From Kappaphycus alvarezii (lineage: Eukaryota; Rhodophyta; Florideophyceae; Gigartinales; Solieriaceae): 64,000 nt of DNA. This document shows, in pieces, positions 1 to 10,960 of the stretch. Each line of letters opens with the position of its first letter. The first letter of the stretch is position 1. Under the pieces are notes generated by a model. It saw only the letters and a program-made list of their open reading frames with translations. It was not told the DNA's origin and ran no database searches. The translations under genes and the position numbers were made by a program. The stretch spans positions 434,001-498,000 of the forward strand of contig NADL03000002.1 of the NCBI GenBank assembly GCA_002205965.3, written 5' to 3'.

Positions 1-340
1 TTGCTGTGGACGATTCCACCGACTCAGCGACGATCGCAGTGGAGTTCTTCTGGATCGGAACGGACGACGGATTGGCGAGGATAGGCGACGAAGGGGATGG
101 TACATCAGGTGCATGAGCTTGCGCAGTCGAAACGACCCATCGTGGGTAGTAGAAGTGGCACTCGTTAGGGCGAGTTGCGGCATCTTGTTGGCGCTCCGTG
201 GATTTGGGATTAAGGTGGGAATTGGGGAGGGAATTGGAATGAGAGTGCTGGTGGAAGTGAGGGCTGGGGTAGGACGGCAGTGCGTGTTCTCGCTTGGCTA
301 GGGGGATTGGGGATGCTGGTGCTGACGGGGTGGGAGGACT
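1..340 (-). CDS. Pro/Ser-rich reading frame, partial, runs off left edge
   Basis: Reading the minus strand from about 340 to 1 gives one open frame of more than 110 codons with no stop. It is rich in Pro, Ser, His and Asn and continues beyond the window edge. There is no ATG; the frame opens just after a TAG at about 341-343 in a context ending 'catag', which could also be a 3' splice site. I do not recognise a family. The adjoining 341-540 region is G-rich low-complexity sequence on the + strand, so composition alone could keep this frame open. It may be an internal exon of a gene lying mostly to the left, or chance. Confidence 0.3.
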
Positions 341-785
341 ATGGGTGCCGGGTGGTGCGGGTCCTTGTGCGGATGGGGTTGTGGGTGCAGGGGGTGCGGG
401 GGAGTGAGGGGAAATGAGGGAGCTTGCGCGGATGGGGGTGCGGGGGCATCGGGTGCTCGTGCAGATGGGGTGTTTTGGGCGCACGGGCGGTTACGGGTGC
501 GGGAAGGGGCGGAAGTAGGAGTGGGGGTGAGGGTTAGTAAGTTGAGGTCGATTTATGATGACTCGTCACGGTTTTGGCGGGATGATGATACGAAATGGCA
601 AAAGCATCATCCTCCGTTTCTACGAAGTTTTCAACGTGTCTCCAGCTTATTTCAGTGTGTTTTCATTACGTGTCGTACGTGTCTCTGAAAACAAATTAAA
701 AGACTTACAGCGTATTCCCTCTATTACCTTAATATTTATGTTTTTATAGAGGATGGGCATGTTGCTATAGATGTATTGGCTCCTT

Positions 786-850
786 CCGCTAGACCCCCTG
801 TACGGTAGAGGGATCTACTGTACAGTATTATGGATTACTACAGTACACTA
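786..850. repeat. CAGTA/TACTG motif cluster
   Basis: A short cluster of the dispersed pentanucleotide in both orientations (ctgtacagta, tactacagta), directly before the LINE-like fragment that follows. Confidence 0.5.
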
Positions 851-1615
851 TCTTCAGGTCCTACCGAACCCGGTCCCTGTTACACTCAACGCCCCTTACT
901 ACGGAATTGACCCCGCCCGTCCTGGCCACCTCCTCCACACCTTCATACGCAGCACGTACCTCTACGGAGCTATCCTGCTGCGCGACCTCGACGAGCTCCA
1001 CCGCGCCGACCTCTCCATTCAGCGGCAGCTCTTCGCATCCTACCTCCGCACAAGAGGTACATTCAACACCACCCACCTATCCCGTTTACAAGCCATCCTC
1101 CAAATCCCGGACCTCACCAGCCTTCTTCAAAAGAGAAGCCTCCAACTTCCTCTCCACTCTTCAAGCCACCACCAAAACGGGTAGAGGCAACCAGAAGTCA
1201 AAGGCGGCCCGCACAGTACAAAACATCAGAACCTATGGAGCCATCTCGGTTCTCCACAAAACCCTCACCTCCGCATCCCAGACGCACCCATCCCCCCCTA
1301 CACTACCGTCTGGAATACCCGTAACAGCCCCCCATCCCGCCGCCAACGTCGCTTCTCACCCCGACACGCACTCGCCGTAACACAAATCGGAACATTCCCA
1401 TCCTTCCTCGCCTCCCCCATCCTCAAGGGGCACCCACGTCGCCTCGCCTTACGCTGGTTCCTACACTGGTTCCGACATCACCCAGTCCCTACGACAACGC
1501 CCCACAGAACCGCTACCAGGACCATGGAACTCCTCCGGAACAACGCCATCACCGACAACCGACTTAAACAACTACGGGACGCCATCATTGTACTATATAC
1601 TCATCGTTAGCGGTG
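850..1615 (+). pseudogene. LINE-type reverse transcriptase C-terminal fragment
   Basis: The translation from about 870 contains a stretch (LLHTFIRSTYLYGAILL, then LSRLQAILQIPDL) resembling the region after the palm domain of non-LTR reverse transcriptases: a 'F.r....YG...l' motif followed by a helical 'L..lL.ip.l..l...r.l' segment. In another frame, at about 1381-1605, comes RRLALRWFLHWF, like the Arg/Trp-rich end of these proteins. The pieces lie in two or three frames with no complete ORF, so this is a decayed fragment. The LINE assignment is by motif resemblance only. The fragment is not obviously the same subfamily as the LINE copies at 21-31, 56-59 and 62-64 kb. Confidence 0.45.
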
Positions 1616-2051
1616 CCATTTCATTACATCTCCCTACAATCTCTGACCGCAAACGGCGAATATGATTACACACCGAAGTCCAACCGAACAAGATTCTCCG
1701 CATGCATTACAGTATTGCACCTGCAAGATTACCCTGACAACATAGCCCACTAGACTAGCTAGACGGCTTTTATTAGTCAGGAGTTTAAATAAATGGTTCA
1801 CCACCCGTACAGAAGTATTCGGCGTTGACCCAAAAAATCTTTACAGTACATTTGGGGACCGTTTTTTTTGAAAAATTGGAAGAATGGCTCTATCGAAGTA
1901 ATCACAACTGCACCTGTCGCGGCATTCCGCCGCCGCACCCGGTAGGCATCAAACATCATTTACCGTGACTAAAGCCACTGTCACCAATCGCCATCGTCAC
2001 CCCCTCCGTTCACCGCCGCCAGCCCAGTGCCCGGCACCCATCGCCCGACCA
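1616..2051. other. intergenic, no feature seen
   Basis: About 435 bp between the LINE-like fragment and RRP15. I see no gene, RNA or repeat; it must hold the RRP15 upstream region. Confidence 0.4.
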
Positions 2052-2751
2052 ATGGCGTCCCCTACTCGACAGCCCCAGATTCTGAGTGAAGGCGCGGGGA
2101 TAGCGTTAGGCTCTGTTCTGTCGCGTCTGGTTAACGCACCCAAGTCAAGAACCGGGAAACGGCCTCGTGGGACGGTTGAGAGCAAACGGTCTGGCGCAGC
2201 GCCTGTGATACTGGTGGATAATGAGCAGGTGAGAGAGGAGTTGGTGAAAGAGACGGAGGAGCGACGTAAGGTGAAAGAGGCTAGGAGGGCAAGAGAGGGG
2301 TTTGAGAGTAATGGCTTAGTGATCCCGGATGCGGCGACGGGCGCTGCGTTGGAGAGGGAGTTGTTGGTCACTGCAACCAAAGGCGCTGTAGCATTATTTA
2401 ATGCGGTGAGGAATGCGCAGAAGGGGGGAGGGCGGAGGGGGAGTGGGGGCGAGGGGAGAGGAAAGGCCGTTAGTAAGGAGAGTTTTATGAGTATGATGAA
2501 GGCGGGGGTTGTTTCGCGTTCTGAGGTTGCGAAGACGGTTAGGAGGGGGATGAGTCGAGTGATGAGGAAGGAGAAGAGGAAGGGGAGGATAGCGATACTC
2601 GCGGAGGGGAGCAAAGTGGTTACGCGACGGTTACTTAACAAAGGGCTCCACGAAGCTCAAGCACTGGGAAAAGGAAGGCACTAGTGATGAGGAGAGTTCG
2701 GAGGATGAGGAAGAGGACGACGGCAAAACGAAAGAAGAGGAATCTTCTTGA
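2052..2751 (+). CDS. RRP15: RRP15-like ribosomal RNA processing protein
   Basis: Rrp15 is a nucleolar factor needed for 25S/28S and 5.8S rRNA maturation in pre-60S particles. The frame from the ATG at 2052 (context ccaATGg) carries the family core: ATKGAVALFNAVRNAQK at about residues 100-117, then SKESFMSMMK. The family's conserved C-terminal signature (YLTKGSTKLKHWEKE, compare the usual MGAKLKDWDKE) appears in the next frame from about 2626, followed by an acidic Ser/Glu/Asp tail ending at TGA 2749-2751. One extra base near 2620 (in 'ggttacgcg') explains the change of frame. The longer open frame upstream of 2052 has no ATG. It converges on CDC45 with about 120 bp between the two stops. Family call is strong; frame integrity is doubtful. 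Confidence 0.8.
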
Positions 2752-2873
2752 TCAAAACTGGCTGACACCGATCATTTTAAGAAAAGGTAAGACTGTTGGA
2801 GAGATTCCTCTGCAAGTAAACTCGGGCGCTGCGACCTTACACTGGCGTCGTATCTCTAGTACACTACTCGAGT

Positions 2874-5116
2874 CTAGCGCATTATGTCATGCAAGAATCG
2901 TACAAACTCGATTTCCTGGCCATCCTTGACCCTGCACACCGCAGAGTCAAAGCCGTCGTAAGCCACTTCACTCCCGTTCCGCTCTGCGGCCCTTCGAAAT
3001 CGGTGCCCAAAATCGTTACGATGGGAGCTGATGCCGCTGCCACAACTAGCCATTCCGCGTTGTCATTATCAAGTGCCAACACAATAAATGGCTTATCCCT
3101 CACACCCCTGCCTTAAACGATTTGATAATGAACAACGCTAACCTTCGCAGCAATAAAGGATGCGCCAAAAACTCTTGCACTGATGATCGCGTAGGAAAAC
3201 GTACCGGAACGGTCCACTGGGACAAACTTGCGACGTTCGATCACGTCACCACCAACATCCGCTGTCAATTTCTGTATGGAAATGGCCATGTCAAGGCCCC
3301 TTTCAAGCAAGACCGTTTTCCGCGGATCCAACGCATCGTAGGCAGTCCAAAACCTTTCCTCGAGCGATCGTTTGCCCCGACTTGGATCACGTCGACTCGG
3401 CTCATCAAATTCCAAAAGTGAAGAGATTCCATGTGCAAAGTCGGCGGCTGAAATGTCACCGCGATGTCCAGGCAGGGAACGCACAAAACTATCGTATCGC
3501 ACATTTTCTCCAAGGTCAAATCTTCGAACGGCCATCTCAAAGTGTTTCTCCAACGCGATCTTACACTTCTCCTTCATATAGCACCATTGCTGCTTACTCT
3601 CCTTCAACGGAATTCCAAGCGTCGCAAGCAGCTCAAGCATGCGGCGTCTTCCCGTTTGCCTCCATGCCGATAGGCGTGTAGCAGTGTAGGTGCTGTACAA
3701 TAGTGAGTCGTACAAAGACCAATGGCGTAAAAGGTCAAGGCGGAGCTCCACATTTGGAGCGATGCGGTTGAGTTGGTATCCACTGCAGCTTGGAGCATAG
3801 CCTACATGGCGAACCCTTGATGTTCCCTCGACTTGCAGATCATGATCCGGGTAATGGTCTTGATCTGTTCCTCAAAGTATCCGAGCGAGTCCTGGTATAA
3901 CTCATGGGAAATCATCGAAGTAATATACTGGCTTGTGACACCAACAATAGCCATCCACAGGGTATCCAGGTTTGAACGACGCATGACTGCCGCGACACTG
4001 TGACTCAGACATGCCGAACTCATTGCTATGGTTGCACTGGAGTAGTACTGTCTGAGACGCTCACGCTCAACAATCTCCGCATCGTCATATTGGACATGCC
4101 TCCTGGAAGACTTGGTGCGGTTTCTTGTCTTCCTCCTCCGATGTCGAGGTGATGTATTCGGTTGATCGGAGCCCTTCTGAAAAGTAGATTTGGAATCATG
4201 GTCAGAATCATCAGAATCACCACCTTGGGATGGACGTGGCCTATCTGACGCCGGGACTTCATCATCAAATACGACGTCATCCTCCTCGATATCAGATTGA
4301 TGGTGGATTCTGAACGCCGACGCCTTTTCCGGCTCGGTGAGGCAGTGGTGTTGTCATCATCAATGCCGTCAGATACATTCTGGTGGTCATCATCATCATT
4401 ATCACTGTCACTGTCGCTATCGCTGTCACTTTCATCATCCGAAGAATCCTCGTCGTCGACATTACCCCATTCATCCTCCCAATCGACATCCAACGGAAGC
4501 GCATCATAATTAACCTCATTGAGATCATCAAACAAGACTACCCTTTCACTTCGAATATTCTTCAAATGAAACGGACGATGGCAATCCATAACAAAGACCC
4601 TAATATCACCCTTCAACTGCTCGCCATTCGCCAAGATATATTCCAAATCGACCATTGCACCACAGTTTACCAACAAACAAGAGCGCGGTTGGACACCAGA
4701 TTCAAGATCGCGAAACTTGGTAGCCAGATGCTATAACCATGGACGGGATGGACTTCATAACGGGTCAAATCAGCTTTGAGCAAAGCGGTGAGAACTTTGA
4801 CAGCGGCGATGGCATCAACATCTCGAGCAGCGACAAAGATGAGTACGGGACCGCCGGCGTCAGTGCAGCAGTTGAGTCGGGAAGGTTGAGAGCGGCACAT
4901 TCGACAGGACTGGCGCCCCGCGAAGGGCCTCCCATCCATCAGGGGCGGATTGAAGTGGGAGCAAAACCATGGTGGAGATGGAGAGGCCCTGGGAAGATGG
5001 GAAAGGAGCTGGCGGAGGAGGTCGGGTCCGCTATTGAAGAAGTAAGTGGTTGGGAGTGGTTGGGCAAGAAGGCTGTCGGGGTAAAGTCGCGCATTGTGTA
5101 GAATGGCGGATGTCAA
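2874..5116 (-). CDS. CDC45: CDC45 DNA replication initiation factor
   Basis: CDC45 is the RecJ/DHH-fold subunit of the CMG (Cdc45-MCM-GINS) replicative helicase, acting in the nucleus. Seen in order on the minus strand: PVLIFVAARDVDAIAAVKVL (DHH-like N-terminus, 4860-4780), LVNCGAMVDL, FVMDCHRP, a long acidic Asp/Ser linker (4470-4360) with an Arg/Lys patch, TLWMAIVGVTSQYI (3940), RHWSLYDSLLYSTYTATRLSAW (about 3720), a FWTAYDALD segment (3340) and a C-terminal FDSAVCRVKDGQEIEFVRFL ending at a TAG (2876-2874). All are hallmarks of the family. At least four frame changes interrupt it. The open frame reaches 5116 but has no ATG there; an in-frame ATG at 4939 and an out-of-frame one near 4973 are alternatives, so the start is unresolved. 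The acidic linker DNA is a (tcactg)-like microsatellite at 4395-4440. Confidence 0.88.
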
Positions 5117-5429
5117 GCAGCAAGATGGCCTGCTGTATACTGTATTGAATTGTTGACATCTGTGGTGCCGGGATGAGTTGCAGTTGCGGTTTGCACCTGT
5201 CTTTCGGATTGGCGGGAAAACAGAAATGGTGGATCAACATTTTCTCGCATTTTCGCTCATTGAGCACCTCAATCCCTAATGAAACATGTGTCCTCACTTC
5301 AGGAAATGAAATTACTTTCCAAATAATAAATTACTCAAAATTTCCCCCTCTTATTGAGCTGGTTTTCAGAAATAAATGATTTAGGAGCCGAACTTGGCTA
5401 TTGTAAATTATTGGATCAAACCACAAGCT

Positions 5430-5725
5430 GCAGTATTGTACAGTGTAAGAGTGAAAAGCCGTAGAAGTTCACGTGGGATTATTGTTTTACTGTACTGTAC
5501 TGTATTTCACCACTGGGTACTCGCATTACAGTACCATACCTTCGATTACAGTACAATATGGATTGCTCATTTCAGCGACTGAAAAAGTAGACCACAGTAC
5601 AGTAATATACTGAACAGTACGTACACCACTGTACAGTAACAACTTAATTTGAAGTACTTTGCAACGTTGCACATTTGGACTGTACAGAGTCAAGTTGACA
5701 TTGTACTGTATTTTTACTGTAAGCA
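5430..5725. repeat. CAGTA/TACTG dispersed array
   Basis: About a dozen copies of tactg or cagta and near variants in both orientations, often paired as gtacagta or tactgtactgta. Spacing is irregular, so this is a scatter of short arrays rather than one microsatellite. Confidence 0.6.
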
Positions 5726-5989
5726 AGTAGGTGAAAATTTATAGTAACGGCCTCTTGGTTCCTGGGTGTACAGCATCGTCTTCCAAATTTGAAAACACGC
5801 TACTGTATGTTCAAATTTTCAATAATAAACCAGAAAAAAATGTATCCACACCTTACTGCTTACAAAATAACTAGGCTTCTATAGGTGTTTTCCTGAAGCC
5901 CAAGAAAGCAAGCACTGGTATACCCGTTTACGACGGAAACCATTGCACGCAAGCACCTTACACGTCCACCTGCACTGGCACGAACAATA

Positions 5990-6027
5990 CCGTGCAGTAC
6001 AGTACAATACTGTACAGTACAGCACCG
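5990..6027. repeat. CAGTA/TACTG palindromic array before CKS1
   Basis: Contiguous cagtacagta then tactgtacagtacag, ending about 190 bp before the CKS1 ATG. The core is the palindrome TACTGTACAGTA. Confidence 0.65.
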
Positions 6028-6217
6028 TAAATTTTCATATTCATGCATTTCGACTTTCGCCTCTAGTCACAGCCCCGAGTAGAGTGCTCTTGTTGCCACT
6101 TCTCCACACACTACAATCCAACCCAACCAAACCGTCCATAGGCAACCTACGCACCTCTTCAGAGCCAAGCACGGACCCACAACACAACGCTTTTCACTCG
6201 CCTCTAGTCGAAACACA

Positions 6218-6573
6218 ATGCCTGCTCCGCAAATTCAATATTCGGAAAAATATTATGACGATGTCTACGAATTTCGGTACGTCTTTCATTTCTATCCCTC
6301 TTACCCCTGTCCTGCCCTTTGTGTCGAAAGGCAAAAAATATCATTCGTCTAACATCTGCAGCTCCACCCCCTCAACCGTGATTTTTTTCAATCTCCAGCC
6401 ACGTTATTCTGCCCCCGGATATTGCAAAGCATCTCCCAAAGGGTCGTCTTTTGGCCGAGCATGAATGGCGTGCCATAGGTGTGCAGCAGTCTCGCGGCTG
6501 GGTTCACTATGCCATTCATCGTCCCGAGCCTCACATCCTTCTCTTCAGAAGGGAGAAGGACGGCAACTATTAG
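6218..6573 (+). CDS. CKS1: CKS1 cyclin-dependent kinase regulatory subunit, two exons
   Basis: Cks proteins bind Cdk1-family kinases and phospho-threonine substrates, and help SCF target recognition. Exon 1 (6218-6276) begins [24 protein letters not shown] intron occupies 6277-6398 (gtacgt...ctccag). Exon 2 (6399-6573) encodes [20 protein letters not shown], the invariant [10 protein letters not shown] and [13 protein letters not shown], ending REKDGNY then TAG. The split codon cg|c restores Arg, giving 77 residues, normal for the family. The phosphate-pocket Arg residues and the HxPEPH hinge are present. Frame and splicing are clean, so this is one of the best-supported genes here. It is missed by simple ORF finding because of the intron. 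Confidence 0.93.
6277..6398 (+). other. spliceosomal intron in CKS1
   Basis: 122 nt, donor CG|GTACGT, acceptor CTCCAG|CC. A run of seven T's (atttttttcaatctccag) lies just before the acceptor. Removal joins two halves of a universally conserved protein in frame. Confidence 0.9.
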
Positions 6574-6801
6574 GCTTTCGATCCCCCAAACAAATACCCT
6601 TACGCGTCTTCACCTGCACGTGAGGCAATAGTACCCCATTCTCTGCTCACTCGTCTTTATGTCCACCCCGCAAACTCTGGACCATCCCCTTTGAGCTGTT
6701 GAAAAACAAAAAAAGCATTGAAACCCGCATTTCATTCCGCAGTGACCATCCCTAGCCATATCCTCGCCCCCCCTCCCCGCATCCCCCCTACTGTTTATCT
6801 C

Positions 6802-7894
6802 TCACCCTCGGCGACAAGTCAATCGCGCAAATCTCCTCGCGCTTCCCCTACTCGGCCCCAACGCCGCAGAGTCCACCCAGCTCTTCCAATGCGGGCTTGC
6901 CGCCTCATCCCCCGTATCATAAGCAAAGTGTCGCAACGAATCCGGCAACTCCGATCGCGGTTCCGCTTCGCTCTCTGTACCCCTCCCCGATTTTATCCAC
7001 CACACAATCGCACCCACCCCTGCCCCGACTAGCAACAACACCCCAGCCCCTACGGACAGTCCAATCACCAACTTTCGCGACACCCCCGGTTCAAATTCCT
7101 CCTCTAGTTGACGCGTCTCTGCCGCACATGAACGTACGGACGGGCATGCTGCCCACCCGTTGACGAGTTGTATGCGGAAGAAGAAGATGTAGAGAGCGGG
7201 GTTTGATGTGCCTAGAGTCGCTGACAGGGTGATGGACTTGTCAACGGCTTCGGTGCTTGTATCGACTGTTGAGGTTGTTGATTCCGCGGGTTGTTTGGTA
7301 GCAGAGTCGATGTAAATATATTGAGAGTTGCGTGTTAGCCGGAATTCCACACGCGTTGTGCCCACAGTGGGCACCGAGAGCCCACCAATGGCCCATTTGG
7401 AAACCATGACGGAAAATCCGTCGGTAGTGTCACCGGGGGGAAATCTACGATTCCGTTGCAGTCCTCGAATACAAGAACTCCGGGTGAGACGGTGTAGTTA
7501 AGAAGAAGAGAGATTGGGCTTGAGACGGGGGAGTGAGTGAGGGTGTAGATGTCATTCGAGTTGGATGAATCCGACTGGTGCGTTGCGGTAATCGAAGTTG
7601 CGGGACTGTTTGAACGCAACACAAATGCCTTGACATTGTTCAGCGTTTGCCCTTCTTGTTTTGGAATGTAGCGCGTGACATTCCCGGGGACCAAGGTAGC
7701 TCGAGGATTTCCTCGACAAGGGTCGCGCAGTCGTCAATTAGCGTTACTGTTGCGTTGATGTTGCACCATAAGGAGGGGGTGCTTGACAGATCTGGATCGC
7801 TAGGAGCGGCACATTGTTCTGAAGCATCAGTTTTGGGCGTGTGGCTAGAAAGAGTTAGGATAAGCGGAATAGAGAAAGAGTCTTGTAAACCCAC
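6802..7894 (-). CDS. predicted type I membrane glycoprotein, unknown
   Basis: Three overlapping minus-strand frames read as one protein. The N-terminal part has Cys pairs and a CNINATVTLIDDC motif. The middle is a long Ser/Thr/Asn-rich ectodomain with several N-glycosylation sequons (NVT, NYT). Then comes one hydrophobic helix (KLVIGLSVGAGVLLLVGAGV, about 7075-7020) followed by WWIKSGRG and a charged cytosolic tail ending at 6802. Two frame changes (about 7690 and 7370) interrupt it. Upstream, on the coding strand, a possible acceptor (ctaac then tctttctag, about 7845-7865) suggests a first exon carrying the signal peptide, so the true start may lie beyond 7894. It converges on CKS1 with about 230 bp between stops. 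I do not recognise the family; the topology is seen, the function is unknown. Confidence 0.55.
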
Positions 7895-7899
7895 TCATC

Positions 7900-8550
7900 A
7901 TGTTTCCGTGAAAGCAAACCAAGAGAGGTGGAGCGAGGAACCTCTAGTTTAAGACAACGCCTGACGTCCACTAGGCCCTACCGACTTCAATGATAAAACT
8001 TCTTCCTTAACGGAGAGTAGGTTGCAGTAAGAACCACTACATGAAGAATCTCATCGACAAATTGATATAAACGTACACTGCTGCAGTGTGCTTTCATGTT
8101 AACAGAATTACTACACGCGATGGGCAAAAATGGAGTGACATATGACGCAAGAGGTCTCTCAATTCATTGCGTGGTAATCTTCGCTAGGCTTGCCGAAGCC
8201 GTGGTCTTTTCCGTCAGGTACCAACGGAGAAGTGTCAGCACTCCACCATCACAGTCCTATCTCGTGCTTGCGCTGCGCATCTGCCATCTGTTACAACACA
8301 CGAAACACCTCTTCTCCCATTGGAAATCGAGTTCAGCAAAATAAATCAACATTGTTACAACATACAGAGCCTCACAAAGCTCTCTTACCAGAACTCTTAC
8401 ACCGGACGCGACCTTTGACAGGCCTTCGCGCTCCATGCACAGTTATTGTTAAAAAGATGCTGCAAAGAACTCGTTCGTATCTTACATACTGTACAAACGT
8501 GCGCACCATAACCATCGTTTCATCTCGGGCAAATGTATGGGATCGTACAA
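7900..8550. other. intergenic, no feature seen
   Basis: About 650 bp between the membrane-protein gene and the downstream end of the cation transporter. The ORFs here overlap each other in several frames without family resemblance. One short TACTGTACA-type motif occurs at 8487. Confidence 0.4.
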
Positions 8551-9510
8551 TTATTGCACAAGCTTCCCTTTGTCAGGCGCGGAATCGTCCTCCACCTGAC
8601 AAGTCTCAACCTGTACAGTCAGGTCATGAACGACGCCGTCAAAGGCCTTGACCGCCATATCCAAAACATCCCTTGTCTCGACGCCTTTCCTTACTACTAC
8701 ACAAACCGTGCCCACAAAAAAACCACCGTCTCCTCCCACACATGCAAATTGACATAGCGCAATACGCCCTCCACTTGCATCAAGCGGTCGCATCTCGCCT
8801 TCAACACAGCGACCATACGGCTCTCAGTGGCTTGCAACAGGACCCTCAACGAGAGTCTCAACAAAGGTAACGCCAACCAAATGCCCAACGCAGCAGCAAG
8901 AACATCAGCCAGTGCAAACGCATGTACGGTAGCAAAAGGTGCACACCCTGCCAACAGCTCCAAACCGCGAACCACACTACCTTCTACAGCATGCAACAAG
9001 ACGCCCAACAGGGCCGGTTGTCCCTGTGTTCTTTTCTTTCTTCTAAGAGATGTGTGTGGCGACGATACGATGCAACAAACCAACACCACCACCACGCAAG
9101 GCGACAATTGGTGGCGCGGAACGTAAGGCAAGGACGCCACAGGCGGATAAGAGGGTCTGCAAGATGACGATTTTGATATCTAAAAGACGGTCGCCGCCGT
9201 AGAAGAGGGCTTCAAGGGCGGAGAGGAGACGGAGGATGGCGGCGATTAGGGCGACGAGAGCGGTAATGAAGAGGGAGAGGATGGCATGACGTGGGGTGGA
9301 ATGGGGGCGTAAGGAATGGTAGGAAGGGAGCAGAGAGAGAGAGGAGAGAAGCGAGAGGGTGGCCCGTGCGACGGAATGTGGTCGCGTAGATGTAGGGAGG
9401 AGTAGAGGTGATGAAGTGAGAGGACGAGATGGAAGAGAGTAAAGAAGCATCGGGTAGGGAAACGGGGATGGCCCAGGCGTGCCATCGCGGAATGTAAGGA
9501 GGGAGCTCAA
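8551..9510 (-). CDS. cation diffusion facilitator (ZnT/SLC30-like), probably non-canonical
   Basis: CDF proteins are six-helix Zn/Mn-proton antiporters of secretory membranes. Three minus-strand frames join. The N-terminal part (9510 to about 9060) has hydrophobic helices (HAILSLFITALVALIAAILR; LLDIKIVILQTLLSACGVLA). The middle (9140-8697) has LLGVLLHAVEGSVVRGLELL and ADVLAAALGIWLALPLLRLS, then VEGVLRYVNLHVWEE. The C-terminal part (to 8551) is a ferredoxin-like cytosolic domain ending VVHDLTVQVE. The 'GV..v..LHVW' and 'LTVQVE' motifs are typical. The helix-5 metal motif, usually HxxxD, reads HAVEG, so one binding Asp is absent, as in ZnT6/MSC2-type subunits that work as heterodimers. Two frame changes (about 9080 and 8740) interrupt it. 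Family call good; transport competence unsure. Confidence 0.68.
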
Positions 9511-10017
9511 AATTTCTAAGGAGAGAGGCGGCGTAGGATAGAGGGGCGGGGGTGGGGGATGAGGAACGGAGGGCGGGAAGTTGATATGGCGGGGAGGGGT
9601 TTTTTGTTTTTCGAGGGAATCGAATCGAAACGAAATGGCTAGTCGAGAAAAGGGGGCAGCGAAAGGGATGAAAGACAGGCCGACCGGGCGGGACTACGTA
9701 TATTGTTCAGATATGATAGGAAAGACGGAAAAAGGCGGGTTTTGCATGTGTGGAAAGGGGTCTGACGTCACCAGTAAGAGAATGAGCGATGGCCCAATCA
9801 CGTGCGTACACCCCTAAACACCGGCGCAGAGAAAGAATATTTCCTTTGGGGCAACGTTGTTAACGTGGACCTGTGAGGCTCATGGGTCCACGTTGGCCCT
9901 GAGACTTACCCCTCTTTCCAATTTTTGGAAAGTTTTTGAAATAAATACGAAGGTACCATTCTTTAGTTCAGTTCAATTGATTTTAATTCTTTTGACTTTA
10001 ATTCTTTACTTGTACAA

Positions 10018-10044
10018 TACTTGTACAGTACAGTATACAGTACA
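10018..10044. repeat. CAGTA array
   Basis: tacttgtacagtacagtatacagtac: consecutive CAGTA units with one imperfect step. Confidence 0.6.
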
Positions 10045-10363
10045 AATCTAATACAACTCACTCACTGTATCCTTGTCTTTTCTCTAGGCAAATCATTAAC
10101 TGCTATTGACTCTGCCCTACGGTACTGCAGAAAATCCCAGCGAATAATCTTCGGCTATCAGCAATTGCAGTATTTGACATCCGACGAGTTGTTTTCCCTA
10201 CCTGTTTTCAAAGAACGCAACTAAAATGTAGAAAATCCTCTTCTCACGCAGTAACGTCCGAAAACCAATTATCTGTTGCAACGAAAGCAAAATTGGTAAA
10301 GTTCTCTAGACAATGTGCAATAAAGGCACGGTATCAAAGCGAAGGTAAAAATTTGCCTTACTG

Positions 10364-10402
10364 TATGGTATAGTACTGTACAGTACTGTACATTACAGTA
10401 TG
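10364..10402. repeat. TACTG/CAGTA palindromic array
   Basis: Overlapping tactgtacagtactgtac units with flanking tactgtatgg and acagta; both orientations occur, so the array is self-complementary. Confidence 0.65.
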
Positions 10403-10504
10403 CAAAATAGTTATGAATTAGAAAAGGTGCCATCCCTCAGCTACCGTAACTACTGTACATAGGCATTCGAGCACATTACCATTAAAGCCGATTCTGATGT
10501 ACAA

Positions 10505-10960
10505 ATATGCGCCAACACAGCCAGCAAGAGCCATCTAGCTCGTTGCTGGTGCCGCTGAGATCATCCCTCGTGACTCCCCTGAATCCCTTAGAGCCCTGTC
10601 AAATGCCACTGATCACCTTGTCGGAGAGTTGATCCTTACTATCTCCCACCGCTTTCTTACGAGTACCGACAAGGCACATCGCAGGGTACATCAACGTCTT
10701 AATACTGTTAATTGGTCTTCTTTGGCAATGTCCGTCTTACTGTAAGCCCTGTCGCACGCCGCCGACATGAAGTATCCAGTTAGGTGCGAACTACAGGCGG
10801 ATAGTTCCTATATGCAGGGTCAGTTTCGTACGCCCGCTTACCTAGCATATCACAGAAATAAATCAGGATACAAAGTACGCACTTGATCCAAAAGTGGATT
10901 TGTCTTTAAAACAAAATTCGCAGATCAGGAGTACCTTTAATCGGCGAAATGGTGATATTC
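10505..10960 (+). pseudogene. degenerate coding-like segment, unknown
   Basis: One + frame reads through with few stops (AGAAEIIPRDSPESLRALSN, then HRFLTSTDKAHRRVHQRLN, then YMQGQFRTPAYLAYHRNKSG) and has protein-like composition, while surrounding DNA is stop-dense. There is no start and no recognised domain. A decayed transposon or gene relic is the simplest reading. Confidence 0.25.

Larger units (their letters stand above)
5117..6217. other. intergenic region between divergent CDC45 and CKS1
   Basis: About 1.1 kb separating the divergently transcribed CDC45 (left) and CKS1 (right). It is AT-rich in the middle (5270-5400) and contains the longest run of scattered CAGTA/TACTG motifs in the window. 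No coding signal. It must contain both promoters. Confidence 0.6.
9511..10500. other. intergenic with CAGTA arrays
   Basis: About 1 kb upstream of the transporter. A G/A-rich stretch (9511-9760) gives way to AT-rich DNA. Short CAGTA/TACTG arrays lie at 10018-10044 and 10364-10402. No coding signal recognised. Confidence 0.5.

Noticed and set aside
1997-2641. 214-codon minus-strand ORF
   Set aside because: It is the antisense shadow of RRP15, whose conserved motifs lie on the + strand.
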